From assembly GCA_013397435.1 (NCBI GenBank), contig VZRG01000871.1, forward strand, positions 1-64,000: a stretch of 64,000 nt of DNA, read 5' to 3'. Below the pieces are notes generated by a model that saw only the letters and a program-made list of their open reading frames with translations, made no database searches and was not told where the DNA came from. The position numbers were made by a program, and so were the translations under genes. Origin of the DNA: Erythrocercus mccallii. Taxonomy: Eukaryota > Chordata > Aves > Passeriformes > Dicruridae. Each line of letters starts with the position of its first letter. Positions within the stretch are counted from its first letter, which is position 1. Below are positions 49,692 to 63,379 of this stretch, piece by piece.

Positions 49692-51164
49692 TAATATATA
49701 TTATAGTCGAGATTGCTTCATGTTTCTTTATTCCTTAAACTTTTTGCTTATACATCAACTGCTGTAGATGTTTGGAGATCTTTTCTAGTATGGTAGTTTT
49801 TATATTTTTCCCCGTGTCATAACCATCTCCAGTGATCTGACAGTAGTGTGGATGCCATCCAAGCAGATATATATTCAGTACGCATATGCTACGCCAGAGG
49901 GCTCTTTTAGGTGATAACTAACTCATCAGCTAGAGGCCACAGAAAAAAAAGTTAAGTGGGGGGATTTGCCTTTAAGCAATTCTGACAAAAGTCTCTTTAC
50001 ACAACAGCTGACTGGATTGCTGAATGTAATGCCAAGGGCAGCAAGAGAGAAAAAAAAAGTCATGTAAATTAGCTGGCGAGGGAACAGGGCAAAGCTATCT
50101 GGTAAGGGGGGGAATGGGAGAGAAGGGCAGGCAGCCAGCTCCTGGAGCTTTGGCTTTAGGGACCAGGTTTGCTCCAAGAGCTTGAAAAACTAATTTTGAA
50201 GTTGAAGCTGGGAAAAATGCGGAGAGCCTCTCTCCATAGCGTATAAGGCTCCAGTGGATTGTAGTCATCCCCATATGCAACTCTGTTATCCCTGGCGTTT
50301 GTTTCTGCCATAAACCTTTAAAAGATTGCTTTCATTTTTCTCCTGTTGTTCAGTCCAAGATCCAGTTTGACCTGTGCCCCTTTTATGGCCCTGGCATATT
50401 TACACATCCATGTAAATATGTAACACGAATTTCAGTTCTGCTTCCTCTCTTGCCCCAAACAACAGTTTGAGTTTCTGGGTGTAGTCATTAAAAAAAGTTA
50501 CTCAGTATAATTTGTGATTTAAAATGGTAAATTAAAAACTAGCTGGAAGACTAGTAGTGCTTCTGATCTGTATCCCCTTTCCTAAGGTGCTTCATAAAAT
50601 ACCGTATGTCATTATTCACTCTGGCCTGGATGTTCTTGGCTCTCTCCCACTTAGTGATTCACAAGATGTCTGTGAGATTCATTTTTGTAAATGTGGTTCT
50701 CCCCCTTCCCGCTGTATATCCTCCCCTCCCTTCTCCTTTGTTTTCGAGCTCGTTAAATAAAACCCATGATACATGTAAGGGACAGAGTGCAGTCTCTGAC
50801 ATACCATCAGAAGAGATCTAAGATAGGGTGTAGAATTTTTCCCTGATTTTCAAGTGGGAGATCAGAATGGTTTGCAAAGCTTTTCTACAGCTCCCCATCC
50901 TCTTCCTCTGTGTTTTCGCAGCTCTGTGTGTCCTGTGCTTCCCTCAAGATACTTTTTTCTAGTAAAAAATCAGTGCCTTGTGCCCTCAGAACACTCTTGG
51001 CTGTCCTTGGGGAGAGGGGAGCTGGGTGCAGTGGGATCTTCTCTGCAAGGGCAGAGCTGCAGATTCCAGTGCTGGCTGCTGTAAGCAGGCAGGGGTGTTT
51101 GCAAGGCTCACATGCCAGAGCCTCTTCAAACAGCTCTGCTCAAAGGCATGAGCTGGGCTCACTT

Positions 51165-51250
51165 CTGAGGGAAATTTCCTTTTTGGGGAAGTTGCTGCAA
51201 AGGAATTTCCTGTGTGGGCAGACAGAGCTTCCTGACTTGAAGGCTTCTTG
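51165..51250 (+). repeat. GGGAAATTTCC element, copy 2
   Basis: GGGAAATTTCCTTTTTGGGG (51169-51188) is identical to copy 1 over 19 bp. GAATTTCC (51203), GCAGACAGA (51218) and TTCCTGA (51229) then appear in matching order. It shares GGAAGTT with copy 3. Confidence 0.45.
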
Positions 51251-51340
51251 GAAGGGAAACCGTTTCATAATGAAATGATAAATTAAAGACATACCAGCCC
51301 TGGTTCGCTTCAAAACAGCTATTGAGAGAGCTCAGGCGGT

Positions 51341-51376
51341 GCACCATTATACTCCTGCACCATTATACTCCTGCAC
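51341..51376. repeat. Perfect tandem duplication of a 16 bp unit
   Basis: The unit GCACCATTATACTCCT occurs at 51341-51356 and 51357-51372, with GCAC starting a third copy. Identity is complete, suggesting a recent slippage or duplication, about 90 bp after copy 2 of the GGGAAATTTCC element. Confidence 0.95.
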
Positions 51377-54300
51377 AGAATGAAAATAAATTGCATCCTG
51401 ACAGGATTCGCCATAGTAGACCATATCCTTCCCCCCAGCCTTCCTCCCTGTAGGTCTCCCTTTCCTCCTCCTTTCCCCCTCCCCTGCTATTTGCTTCACT
51501 GTCATCTATCTTTTGCAGCCTCCTCTAACCAACAGGCACAGGGGCATGAGGTCGGGGAATGTTTGCTAAATGTGTTCCTTCCTCCATGGAGCAGTCAGCT
51601 CTGGTTTAAGCCCTGCTGTGCTGGCCCTGGGTGGAAGTCACAGAAATGGCACAGGGCTGCCCTCAAAACTGGTGCCATTGCTGCTGATGCAGTTGTGGCA
51701 AAGAGAAATTTGGGATATCCTCAAAGTTGAAGTCAGTCCCTGTAAGGAATGTCTTGGTGCGGTTATGAAAATATCTGGGAGGAAGTGTTGCAGATAACTG
51801 TTTCCTGTTAAATAAGAGGAAAAAAAGGACCTTTGCTCCATCCCAGTCAAGACACAATGGAGGGAGGGCATGGCCAGAGAGCCCAAGCTGTTTTCAATAG
51901 GCACCAACCAGCTCATACCATTTCCCTGCTCTGCACCATCACGATCTGTGGAAAAGGGAAGGCGAGTGCTTGTGTCTGTGCCCCAAGGGATGCCCATAGC
52001 TGTGAGCCCAGCTGGGCTGGGTGCTGAGGTTACCGAATACAGCATACCTGCAGATGGAGGGTATAATTTCAGATGACACAGGGGTAGGGGAACAAACAAG
52101 TGAGAGTTTCATGTTACCTTTGTCTCAACTCTATTTTCTCTAAACTTGATGGGTGATTCTGCCCACAACACCTGGTTCCACAAAGTGATCTGCCATGCAC
52201 TGATACAAGTGTGGCATAGGCTTTTTTTTTTTCTGCCTCGAGAGATAGCCTTTATTCCCTGCCTTCTATTTGGCTGACTATTAAAGCTGTTTTAATTCTT
52301 TGCAGGACTCCCCAGGATTTGTGTGCATTATGTGACTTGTTGTTCCAAGGAGGTCTTATCCCTCTCCATTGCTTAGTGAGTTTCTTTGGTGTTTTGAAAC
52401 ACTAAAATCACTGGCAGAACACCGCATGATTTTATAATAAGTACTGTAGTTTTGGGGAAATTTTTCTTAAAAATGCATATGGTGGAGTTAGTTCCATGAC
52501 AATGAAAGTATTTGAGGTTCTATTTGTATTTTTAAAGCAAGTTTTTGCCCTGTGTAAAGAAAAACTAGAGAAAGTGGTTCACATGGCTCAGAAGTCAGAT
52601 ACAAAGGACCCCAAAGTGGATAAACACTGGGCTCATAACTTTTATGCTGTCACCATCTCTTGATAGCATTAAATTAATGATTAAAATCAATGTACTACAT
52701 ACTGTTTGCCTGAGTTGCTCCTCTTTTTGTCCTTGCTAATATATCAGCTAATCTCCACCTAAAGAAATGTTCTTGCACTTTCTATATTGCCTGCCTCCCG
52801 TTTAGCCTAGAATGATGTGCACTTCTCTGTGTGCTTGACACAGCCTCAAACAGCCTGTAGTGTTTGTCACCCCTCCTTTCCAAACTGTGAGCTCCCATTA
52901 TCTCCTCTTCTCCCTGGACAACACAGGACTCAATTCTGTCACCTTTCTGTTCCGAGCAAAAGCTGCACAGAATTACTTCTGATCTACTCCGAAATAAAAT
53001 CCAGGTGGCATCCTGTGATGGTGGCAGCTATAGCTATGGCAGGAAGAAATCTGAGTGAGAGCACAGTGATGAACTGCTTATAAAACAGAACAGTTTCACC
53101 AAGGTTTTGTGTGTAATAGAGGTTTGCATTGTTAATTAGGTGCCACTCCAATCACTATTCACCTTTGTGATCGTGAGTTCCAGTAAAATGTGGGTGGGAG
53201 GACACTTAATTTGTACTGATTTTTTATTGCTTTAAATGCACACACTGCTTATTCTTGGCACGATATCAAAAGAGTACTGGAAGGAAATGAGGTAGAAAAG
53301 GGACGTGAAAATCACAACCGTGCGACTGATCTCTAAGGATATTGTTCCTGCTTCCATGTGGAAAGCTCAGGGATTCCTGGTAGACATTCTTGCTGGGGTG
53401 GCAGAAGGGTGAAATCTTACATTTCGCTTCTGGAAACAGTGGGTCAATAGGGATTTCTCTAATCAGCTAAAAACTAGCTGTGATGAAGTTTAAACAAATT
53501 GTCGGCAATTACTCCTGTCATAGGAATAGCTATGGAAGACCAATGCAAGGTCTTTGAGGACAAAAGACTGGAGAGGTGAGGTAGGATGCAGCTTATTACT
53601 GTTACTCTTGTAGATGGTATTTTAGGGCCTTATCTTGAGCTCTGTCCCTCCATGTAGCCTGTGTTTCTGCTTGAAATTAGAAGGCTGGGCTATGGTACAT
53701 GTCCCTGCTCCAGAACAGTTCATTTTGTTATGTTTGTCTGCTACCAAATATTTTCGGGCATTTCTCTTGCTAAACTGTTCGCTCCTCCCACAGTGCAGCA
53801 TGAAATATGTGCAATGTTTGTGAAAGCTCAGCAGGTTTGGTGTTGGAAAAGTTGGGGAAGGAATAGGAAAGCCAAAGATCATTTCCAGGTAGCTATTCTT
53901 CGGATTCTTCTACTGTTCTAAGTCGTGGGTTTTCAGGACAGTAACTGGTGTTTTACCCAGCTGGATTTTGTCCTGATCATTTGAAATGCTTCCTTTTTCA
54001 TCTCATTGTAATTTAGAATCACAAATCTATTGCAGAAAGAAGTGTTAACAGGAAAGAAATGTAAACATTCCAACTGTGTTTTACTTCCTCTAAATATCTA
54101 TATGTTTTGTATTGGGAGAGTTATGAAATAAATAAATAAGAATAAAATAGAGCTTTTCAGGCAGCCCTGGGAGCTGAGATAGGTTCGTCTCCTGAGGATC
54201 TGGAGGGAGGGAGAGAGAGTGAGGTGTGCAACAATGCTGGTTGGTATGTTGCTTAAGCAGTCACTGTGATGGAATTTCAACATGGTAACAGGGGCTGTCC

Positions 54301-55114
54301 TACACCAGCTGCATTTGCTTCCCATGAGAAAGTGGATTGGCATGGAGAACACTGAGGTTGAAAGAGAAAATTAAGGACGTGAGTTTCCTCTCTTGCGCAA
54401 TCCCTATTTAGGCATTTTCAATCACTGTGTCTGACTGTATATGAAAGTGTTTAACTTCTTAACTGCTGAAGGATGTAATAATTTTCTCCAGGAAATTTGT
54501 CTCTTATTATTTGAACAAATGTTACTTGAAGGGAAAGGGTGAAAAAAGATGTGGCTCCCCATGTAAGTTACTTTACTAAAGGATGGATAACATGGTAGTG
54601 AAGACCTGAATTAAAATTCAGCATAAGATACAGATAAGACAGGCAAAGACAAACTCCTTGTAGTCTTTAGTAATTTGAATCTTTTTTTTCCAATGCTTCT
54701 CTTTTAATTTTTTTCCAGGACAGGTTGCAAGCAGCATCTAACTAAACAAGGAGTATGGATAGTAGGTTTACTTTTTCAGTAATCTTTCATAGCCTTCTTG
54801 GAAATAGTTTGAAAGACTCTCTGAAATCCACAAACTAGAATTTGAAAAGAAAATATTTGTCCTCTTTACAAAATGTCTTTTCAGTTCAGCAGTCTCGAAA
54901 CCATAATCACTTGCATTTCCCTTGACGCTTTTACACATGTCAGAGATTCAGCTCTGCCTAGCTAGTCTAATGTGACCATAACTTTCTGGTTTAAATGTTT
55001 TTGAGGATGGGCAGTCAGTGTTTTTGTAGCAGGTGAGGGGATGTGATCTCTCTCATCGCAATGACAATAAGATTGCTTATACCTGTGAAAAACTAAGAGA
55101 GACAAAACGATATT

Positions 55115-55160
55115 TTTTTAGGGAAATTTCCTTTCTAAGGAAGTTAGTCATATGAAATAA
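55115..55160 (+). repeat. GGGAAATTTCC element, copy 3 (short)
   Basis: GGGAAATTTCCTTTCTAAGG continues into AAGTTAGTCATATG, matching copy 2 over its first 25-30 bp with small differences. Similarity then fades. Confidence 0.3.
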
Positions 55161-57174
55161 CTATTATTATTTTTAAATCCAGTATGAGTTGAGGGAGTGC
55201 CCTGATTACACATTTCCTGGAAAAGGCCGTTGGTGACGTACCACTGACTAATGAAAATCGCCAGTTAGAAGTAGCTCTTTTCTATTAACTATTTGAAAAG
55301 GAAAGAGTGTTTTAAAAGCACCTGTCATTGACATTTCCTTGTTCTTTCTTTTTTAACCCACCATCAGTGGGCCTGTTTACATCATTAGCAGCTACAGGTT
55401 CATGGCCCTGGTTGGAAAACACAAAACTATTCTGATAAAACAAAATAAGTAAAACCAAAGCCTGCTTGCTGTTATTTGCCATTAATGAGGGTGTGTAGCT
55501 TAATGCCACAACGTAAACTTTAGAAAGGGAAAAGAGAAGCACAAAGGAGGCACAGGAAGCATGACAGTAGATGAGTTGGTTTTACCATGAAGATCAGGAT
55601 AATGCTTTATCTGCTGGTGAGCAGTAGCCTGTCAAGGATGGAGTATTGCGCACGTATGAGAAATTCTGGTCAGAAAAGGAAAAAGCTGTAGGATAGAACT
55701 TCTGTATTTCATTGCTACTAATTCAGGTTTTTCTAGGGTGTGTTACTAGTGTCCAGGAAATCTGGGAGCAGATGAGCCAGAACTTCTAAATACCATTTTA
55801 GCTGTTATGTCTAAGACTCTGGGAATTGTGTTGCTTATGCTCAGAAGAGCACAACTTGTGACTGCAATTTGTTCAACTCAAAATGACCTCCAAGCCTTAC
55901 TGGAACCCCCCTCCAAAAAGACCAGAAAAGCATAGAAACATGCCCCCCTCCTACTAATATCATAAGAGATTTTTTAGTTTTAAAATCGTCATCCTGCAAC
56001 ATTTTGTTTTGAGTTTAACCCCAACAACATTAACATGACAGAATTATGCAAACAAGGAAATTTCCATGGACTGAATTGCACAATTTCAAGAAACAATCTG
56101 AGTTATTAAATAAACATGAGCACTGATGCATTAGCATTGAAGGGCTGTGCATTCTCTGTAGCTGTTGAAACAGAGAGAATAAATACACCTTTCTTCTTCC
56201 CTGTTCATTGACTTAACATACAGGAGGGTATGAATAGTACCTGGTTAAGTGTGTGTGCAGTGCCAAACCACAGGGGTTGTTTGAAAGGCTGCTGCCTGAG
56301 ATTTACCATTCAAAGTAGCTCTAAGGGAAGACACAATGCTGCTGTAGGTGTTAAAGCAGTGCAGTGAAAGTCTGAAGTGTTTCCTAGTGCTTTAAAGATT
56401 TTCCTTTGTACTTTCATAGGATCCTGTATGGCCTGTGACAGCAGCTACTCTGGAATATAGTAAGAATTTCCAACTCCACCACAAATATTTTTGTGAAAAG
56501 TGCAATGCAGGCACCAACCCAGCAGTGATGTACATTTCAGCTACGTGCTGTACTTAAATAACATTATATTCTTACCTAGCAACCTTAAGCCCACTAGGGT
56601 ACATCCTAGGTACTCTCCCATAAGTGAACTACTAGGCTATATTGTTTTACTGGTGTTTCCATTCTGTAAATTCACCTCAGGTCCTGTTATGCCTGTAAGG
56701 GCACAATACCTTTTTTGTCTTTCAGTGCTATAGCTTCCATTATAACAAGGGTGCTTGACTAATGTAGGGATGAGTCTTACAGAAATTAAGGTAATTAAGT
56801 GATTAAGGGAAGTAAAATCCAGTACCAACCTCTGCCTTTGCAGGAGTGAAAACCAAAACCAGTAATGGCCGTGAGCCTGTTGATCTGGGATATGTCAGAT
56901 GTGTAGCTGTTGGAGAAGTGGGATTCTAGAAGAATCATCCAGCAGGATTAATGACTGGAGCAGTCTGAGGAGCTGATGGAGCTGGTTCCATTTTAAACAG
57001 GATTAGTGTAGAGGGGATTCAATTTGGAGATGCTTTCTGAAGAGTGATCCTCCAGTGCCACAGCCTGCTCGATGGTTTTAGGGGAAGATGGCTTGGATTT
57101 ACCCTTGGCGATGCATGGGAGAAACAGCCGGATTCTCAGGAGGCTCAATAACAGGTTTTCCTTGCAAACTTTAA

Positions 57175-57248
57175 AACATTCAAGTAGAATAAGGTACTGA
57201 GTAAATTTTAGAACATCCAGACAGAGTAAGGCACTCTGCAAACTTCAA
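57175..57248 (+). repeat. Decayed tandem duplication of a 37 bp unit
   Basis: The segments at 57175-57211 and 57212-57248 align at 25 of 37 positions, and most differences are transitions. GCAAACTTTAA-like ends also appear just before and after, hinting at further partial copies. Confidence 0.5.
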
Positions 57249-57546
57249 CTCAGCAAACTTTAACTTAACCAGTCTTGAGCCAGTCAACTGTTCCTCCAGT
57301 CTCCTACAGGTCCACTTAAGGGTCTCTTCTAAACCTGGTGGCCTTAAAGCCCTGTGTGCTGCTCATGCCAATCTGGAGTGCTCAGTGGAGTTTTCCAAGT
57401 CAAGGTTCATGAGAGCGCTTGAGATGTGCAAAACCTGAGCTTTATTGACTTTCCTATGGTTATAACTTGCCACAAAAACCTGTATCTTGTGCAGGCTGAA
57501 GATGTATATATTTGTGGAAGGGATTAAGAGTTCAGACTGAGATGAT

Positions 57547-57563
57547 GAGAGAGAGAGAGAGAG
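57547..57563. repeat. (GA)n microsatellite
   Basis: About eight GA units after a short GAT repeat. Confidence 0.9.
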
Positions 57564-60500
57564 TTGATATGAGCAAAAGGATTATGTGAGGAGTTAGTGA
57601 ATTACAGAGGTGCTTTCTGTGAAACTGAGAGAGGAGGGTGCACAAGAGACCTTCGGTCTGCTCTGTAAAAAAAGAAGAACGGGGATTCAGACATACGCTG
57701 CCTGCACTGGGATAGAAAACTGGCATATTTGGCATCATGTGACTTACAAATGTGTGCAAAACACATTATTCCAGCAGAAGTAGTTGATTTTTCTGATGGC
57801 TTAGTCAATGAATATAAATGAATCAATATACTCTTACATTTTATTGGGTGATTATCAACTGGTGAGACTCCTCAGCAGAATGATAGATGTGGTTTCTTTA
57901 TCTGACTGTCAAACAGAGCGTTTACATGTCATTCTTCACTTCCATGAGTTTGCCCAAGGCTTGCATTATTGGTAAAAACTGTCCCATTTGCTGTATTTAA
58001 TGATCTACAGGTTATCAAGCCTGCTGCAATCTTTTACTGGCTGTGACTATTTATTGCATGATGCTCCTTACTTTTCCTACCTAGAAGAAGGTCCTTTGCA
58101 AGGATAAACACATTAATTTCTAGAAAATATGTTTAAATCTGCCAATGAAAGGTGCTTATTTCCATTATCCCAGGGGTTTAGCAATAATTCTGTCTGAAGA
58201 GGATAAAAGAATAGGGAATGTGGGTCAAAAGGCATTGATAGATAGAAGTTTATCTAACAGGCTTGCCTTTAAAGAGGAAGGGTAACTGAATGCAGCAATG
58301 TGCCTGAGCAGTGCTGAGAGAAGCTGGAGCCCCACAGTGTCTTACCCCAGCACATCTGCGTTCCCAAAGTCAGCACTGGATGGGTGGAAAGTCTGTAGCA
58401 CACAACAGTAACTCGGAAGAGAGTGAACAAAACATGAGCCAGGGACATGTTTCCTCACTTGTAGTTATCAGGATTTTGAATGTGTTGTTGACACCTTAAT
58501 TCTGCTCCATAATCCATCCCCCAGATGGTCGCAAGAGTCTGCAAACGCTGACATACAATGGCTGCATTTTGGAGAAGGTTTCTGGTGCTACTAGTCTAAG
58601 CAGAACTAGTTGGTGTGGTTTTTCACTTCCAGTGATTGAATGCACATGCTGGGATCTTCAGAAAGAGTAGCTCTGAGAGTGTTTCCTCTGTGAGATTTTG
58701 CTGCATGTTCCTCTTCAAGCACATAGAAACAACTGCAGATTTTCTATGGTGTTTCCAGTAGTACGAAAGGCAATGTAATCCTAATTCATTTTAAGAGACA
58801 CTGATTTGACTGTTTGACTTAAAGGGGGTTTCAGTCTTCCTGATGTCATTTCAGAAGAATAACAGTGAAAAGGATCTGCAGCGGTGCAAAACTGCAAAAC
58901 TTGTGTAAAAGGAAAAGAGAATTAAGCTTCTGTATTTGAGACCAGTACCGATATTTACCTTTGTCTTATTTTAAAGGCCTTGGCACATGTTACACTTATG
59001 TAACAAAAGGGAAGTACTTCACATTAGTGGTGTTTTACTGACCTGGGTGGTTTCTGTCAGTCATAGATTTCCAACTATTTACTTTCCAGGTAAATATAAA
59101 GATGACTACTAACTATGTGTAAATATAAAGAGGCGGCTATTAAAAGACAGGAGCTGTCTTTGAAAAAACATGCTCCTTGGCAGTGCCACAGAGGTGTCAG
59201 CAACTATAGAGGGGTGAATTAGCAGAGACATAAAGTTGTTGCTAGTTGAGAGCTGTCCGATTATTTTAAGTGAGACTCAACAAAATTAATGCAGTAATGC
59301 CTTAAAATTTCCATCTTAAATAAGCAATTTTAAGTGGAGGACATAAGCTCCTCACAGTCCAGGTATCTTTGAGAGCTTTAGAAAACAAAGGAACAGTGTT
59401 GCTGCGGTTGGTTCAGAGCCAGCATTTCCAGTCAGTTCTTTCACATGAGGCTCTCTGGTGCTCTTAACGTTAAAGGAAATTAGGAAGTTCAGTCTCAGCC
59501 TATTATTCGTGTGGCTGTGATTGTTCTGGACCAGGTTCTGCTTTATCACATTCCGTGCTTGTTGTGAGAGAAACAAGGTATCTTTGCAGAGATAATAAAG
59601 AAGACAGACCAGGGAATCTCAGGCTGCCCTAGAGAAATTGCTGCAGTGAGGTGATCCGTGTGCTCTGACTGTCAGCCTCTCACGCAGCTACAGGCAGAGA
59701 CATTGAACAACTTCAGCTGCGTAAGGTCTGGTTGCGATACACAAATCTGCTCCAACAACTTTCTTCCCTCTCTTCCCATATCCTCAAACACGCCAGAATT
59801 TAAATGTTTTGAAGATGGGGCTCATTATTGTCTTATATCTCCTATCTGTTGTGTTTTGGGTTTTTTAAACTATTTAAATTGTTTTTATTGTTATAGTCTT
59901 TCTTCACACAGCACCACGCCATCTTCACTTCTCCAGAATCCACCAGTATGAAAACCATGTAGCATACGTTAAAAACCCACTAAACATCAATATTTATTTC
60001 AGTCACAGAATAGACTAAGGGGAAAAATGGGGGAAACAGGCCAGTAAAAAGGAAGGACAGGCTGGATCAAGGGAACATGAAGAGATTTGATTTGAGTCCA
60101 AATCATGCCAGCATTGATTGTAAATACACACTTGGTGATTCGGTGGTTTCTGCTAAGAGAATGGGTGGTATCTGTCCTGTCTTTGAAAAAATGTCTGTGC
60201 ACATCCATCCCCTATCTTGAAACAAACTGCAGGTGTGTCTGTGAGCTCAGGTGTATCTGCCGGGCCTGCAGGAATCAGAGAGCAAAACAAGTTCTCAAAA
60301 CACAAAATGACCTTTGTTGTCTCAGGGTTATCCCAGGGCTGAGCCAAAGTCATGAAAAGTGGCTCTTCTCTAGTCTACATGTTAGAGGCTTTGTTGGTGG
60401 CTGGTGCTTCCTGCTTTCTCAAGCACTGACTTCCCTACTGTTACAGAAGTGTCATGAAAGGGATAGAGAAAGCTTAACTGGATGGTACAGCATCAGAAGG

Positions 60501-61040
60501 GGGAGGGAAGGCCAAGAAAAATCCACTTGTCAACTGAACAAATTAAAAAATTAGAAAACTCAGCATTTTGTCAGTCACTTCACCCCCCGGCATTTCCTTC
60601 ACAGTTAGGACTTTAATCATCAGTAAAACAATAATAACAAAACATGTACAAGGATTCCAACCATCAGCTATTATAATTCTCTTCAACACAGCAAGACGCT
60701 CTTCAGCAAATAACCATTAAGAGATTAAGTCTCTTTTATGAATAAATTGTTTGGTATGCTGAAGGCAATGTATTGGATATATTTTCACAGGCTTAAAGAG
60801 TGGAAGACCTTGACAACATGCTGATTGTCTATACCTGGCATAGAAGCAGTATGAAAGCCTTGGTTGTATTCTGTGCCTTTGACCAAAGTAGCATTCACTG
60901 GGGATAGTTTGCTAACGTAGCCATTGGTTTGGCTGCTGATAAATGGGAGTGTATATTATGATGATGCTTTCACACCAAGATCCTGAAATACCATTTTTGC
61001 TGAGAGATTTTCAAAACTTTAAGAGTTCCCCCAGAGGAAA

Positions 61041-61105
61041 GGGGTATTAATGTTATTATCATTGTCCATTTTGGAGAATGGAAAATGGAGGTTCCAGTTT
61101 CACCA
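61041..61105 (+). repeat. MIR-like fossil, sense
   Basis: GGTATTAATGTTATTATCAT, then TGTCCATTTTGGAGAATGG and AAAATGGAGGTTCCAG follow the sense MIR core (ggtattattattatccccattttacagatgaggaaa). It is short and diverged. Confidence 0.35.
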
Positions 61106-63357
61106 AATACAGTAAACCAGGGTCATGTCAGCAAGTATACCCTTGCTGAAAATGCCAGTCCTGCCCTTCTCCTGCTCTGGCTGTTATTCTCACCTGCATG
61201 CTGGCTACTGGCAAAATTTCTTTTTCTGTTACTCAAATATTCAGAATGAGAAATTCCTCTGGGTTAAAACTAATGCTGGGAGAAAACAGTTTGGTTTTGG
61301 TTCTTTTACCTTGCTAATTTCCTTGATCAGAGTGTTTGTACAGCTACTTGAACACTAACAAGTTTCAGGGGAGCTGTGTGAAAACTGGAACACAAGATGG
61401 GAGTAGATAAGACTTATTTATTGTGACAGTGCCACTTTAAACCAGCCTAAAGCGCTTATAAAACTGTGGCCTGAGGTACAGGTAAATAGCCTTTTGAAGT
61501 GTTTGTTCACATCACTCCTGGGGGCTTCCCCAAGTCAGCTTTACTCTGGTTAAGCTAAGTGCACAGGGTCCCAGTCAAATGCAGTCTTGTGGTGCTGCAT
61601 CTGAATTTCAGCCAGCCTGCCTAGCCCACAGAGGCCACAGGTGAACAGAAGGTGCAGAGGTGGCACCAATAGTGCAAGATGCAGAATCCAGTAATCTTCA
61701 TCTGTGTTCTCCAAAGCAGGTAAAAGACATCCCCCACAGCCTGATGGTAGTACTTAATTGGTTATGGTACTTTTTTCCTTTTGTTTTTATAATGGCTGAT
61801 TTATGGGTGTGAAGCCTCTACTCCTCAAATGTAAGAGCAGCTGGGGAAAAAAAAAGGACAAGGAAGCAATTTTTCCTGAAGTTTTTTTCCTGGCAAGGCA
61901 TGGTTTTCAGCTTTAAAAGGATGTATGAAGCAGAGAGAAGTCCTGCAAACATGTTCACATGTGCCAAGGCTCCTTCAGCTTTTGTTTGAATGTCTCCCAC
62001 AACACACTGACTGTGGTTCATTGTCTTCTCACAGGAACTTGATATTAAATTGTAAATTCCATATACACACAAGACAAAGAGAAAACAAGTGAGGCTGTAT
62101 CATATATCTTACAAAAAACCTGAGTCTTCATTATTTCCCCTCCATCCCTGCTTTCTGAAGTACTTTTAATCTGAAAATCATGAAAGCTGTGATCATCCCA
62201 AGGAAAATTAGAATAAACACAACTGGACAAGGTCCCTTAAGGAGTGTTTCCATCACCTGCTGCTGTGCTCCTGCAAAAGCCTTGCACCTTATCTCTGCAG
62301 CTGGAAGGGTATGGCTCAGAAGAATGAGACTTCACTTTTTGAGAAGCCTGATAGGCATCAAAAGAAGTCAAGTGGTAATAAACTCTGTGTCAGTGATTTG
62401 CTTTACGATTTAATAGTCCAGCATCCACTTTTTAATTTTTTTTTTAAGTGCACTGCAGGAAAACCACTGCTACATTGCTTTATTCAGGCAAGGTCCTTGT
62501 TTCATTGTGTTATAAATATTAATTGGTGTATGAGTGGTCTTTGTGCAAGGGCATGTTTAACTTTGAACATTGAGACACAATGTTTTGACTTTTGCTGATG
62601 ACACCATGTGAATCATGTTACATCCCTCTGAGGTGAGTGCAGAAGCAGATACCACACAGCTGGATAGCACTGAGGATGTCCTCTTCAGTCTCTCAAAGGA
62701 AGCTCACCCAAAATTCAGGACTTCATATGCCTGGTGCTGTTCACCTCTTTGAAGTCAACCTCATCCAAGCTTCTGCCACATAAATGATGGGCGTTACGGT
62801 TTTTACCTTAGCAAAGTGCTAAGGAACAGGAACAGAGAAGAAAAAGCTGTAGTATTGTCTTCCTACCTGCTCTGCTTCCTGGTGGTTTCCTTAGGAGGCA
62901 CATTTTGATAGTTGCAGGCTGTAATCTCCTAGGATTTACTGTGCTCCCCTCTCAGAGAGCTTCTTGCAACATGACTGCTGCTCACAGCTCTGAGCACAAT
63001 CATGTCTCAGTTTCTGTTCTGTCTTTCATTCAGAGGCTGTGCTGAGAAGTACTTGGGATTGTTAAGCTTTGACCATTAGGACTTCGTTCTAAGCATGAGG
63101 AGGTTTGTTTCTCTGAAACAGGAATGAGGTGCTGAATGAGGTCACCACATCAGTAATTCTTCTTGCTTACTGATTATCTAGCACTTGCGTTTATCAACAG
63201 CTGATAAATAAGTGAGAAGGGTTTTGCTATGATGTAGACCATAGCAGGTCTCAGAGTCAATCAGCTCATTTTAGCCTGTGAGATCAGATATGCACCTAAT
63301 GCACCCATGTTCTTAGTTCACACCTGCGTGTGCTGATGGAATTCATGAGGTCATTCA

Positions 63358-63379
63358 GTGTGTGTGTGTGTGTGTGTGT
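63358..63379. repeat. (GT)11 microsatellite
   Basis: Eleven uninterrupted GT units, the longest dinucleotide repeat in the window. Confidence 0.95.

Noticed and set aside
54620..54640. Two adjacent GATA motifs
   Set aside because: GATA motifs are frequent in AT-rich DNA and no partner sites were seen beside them.
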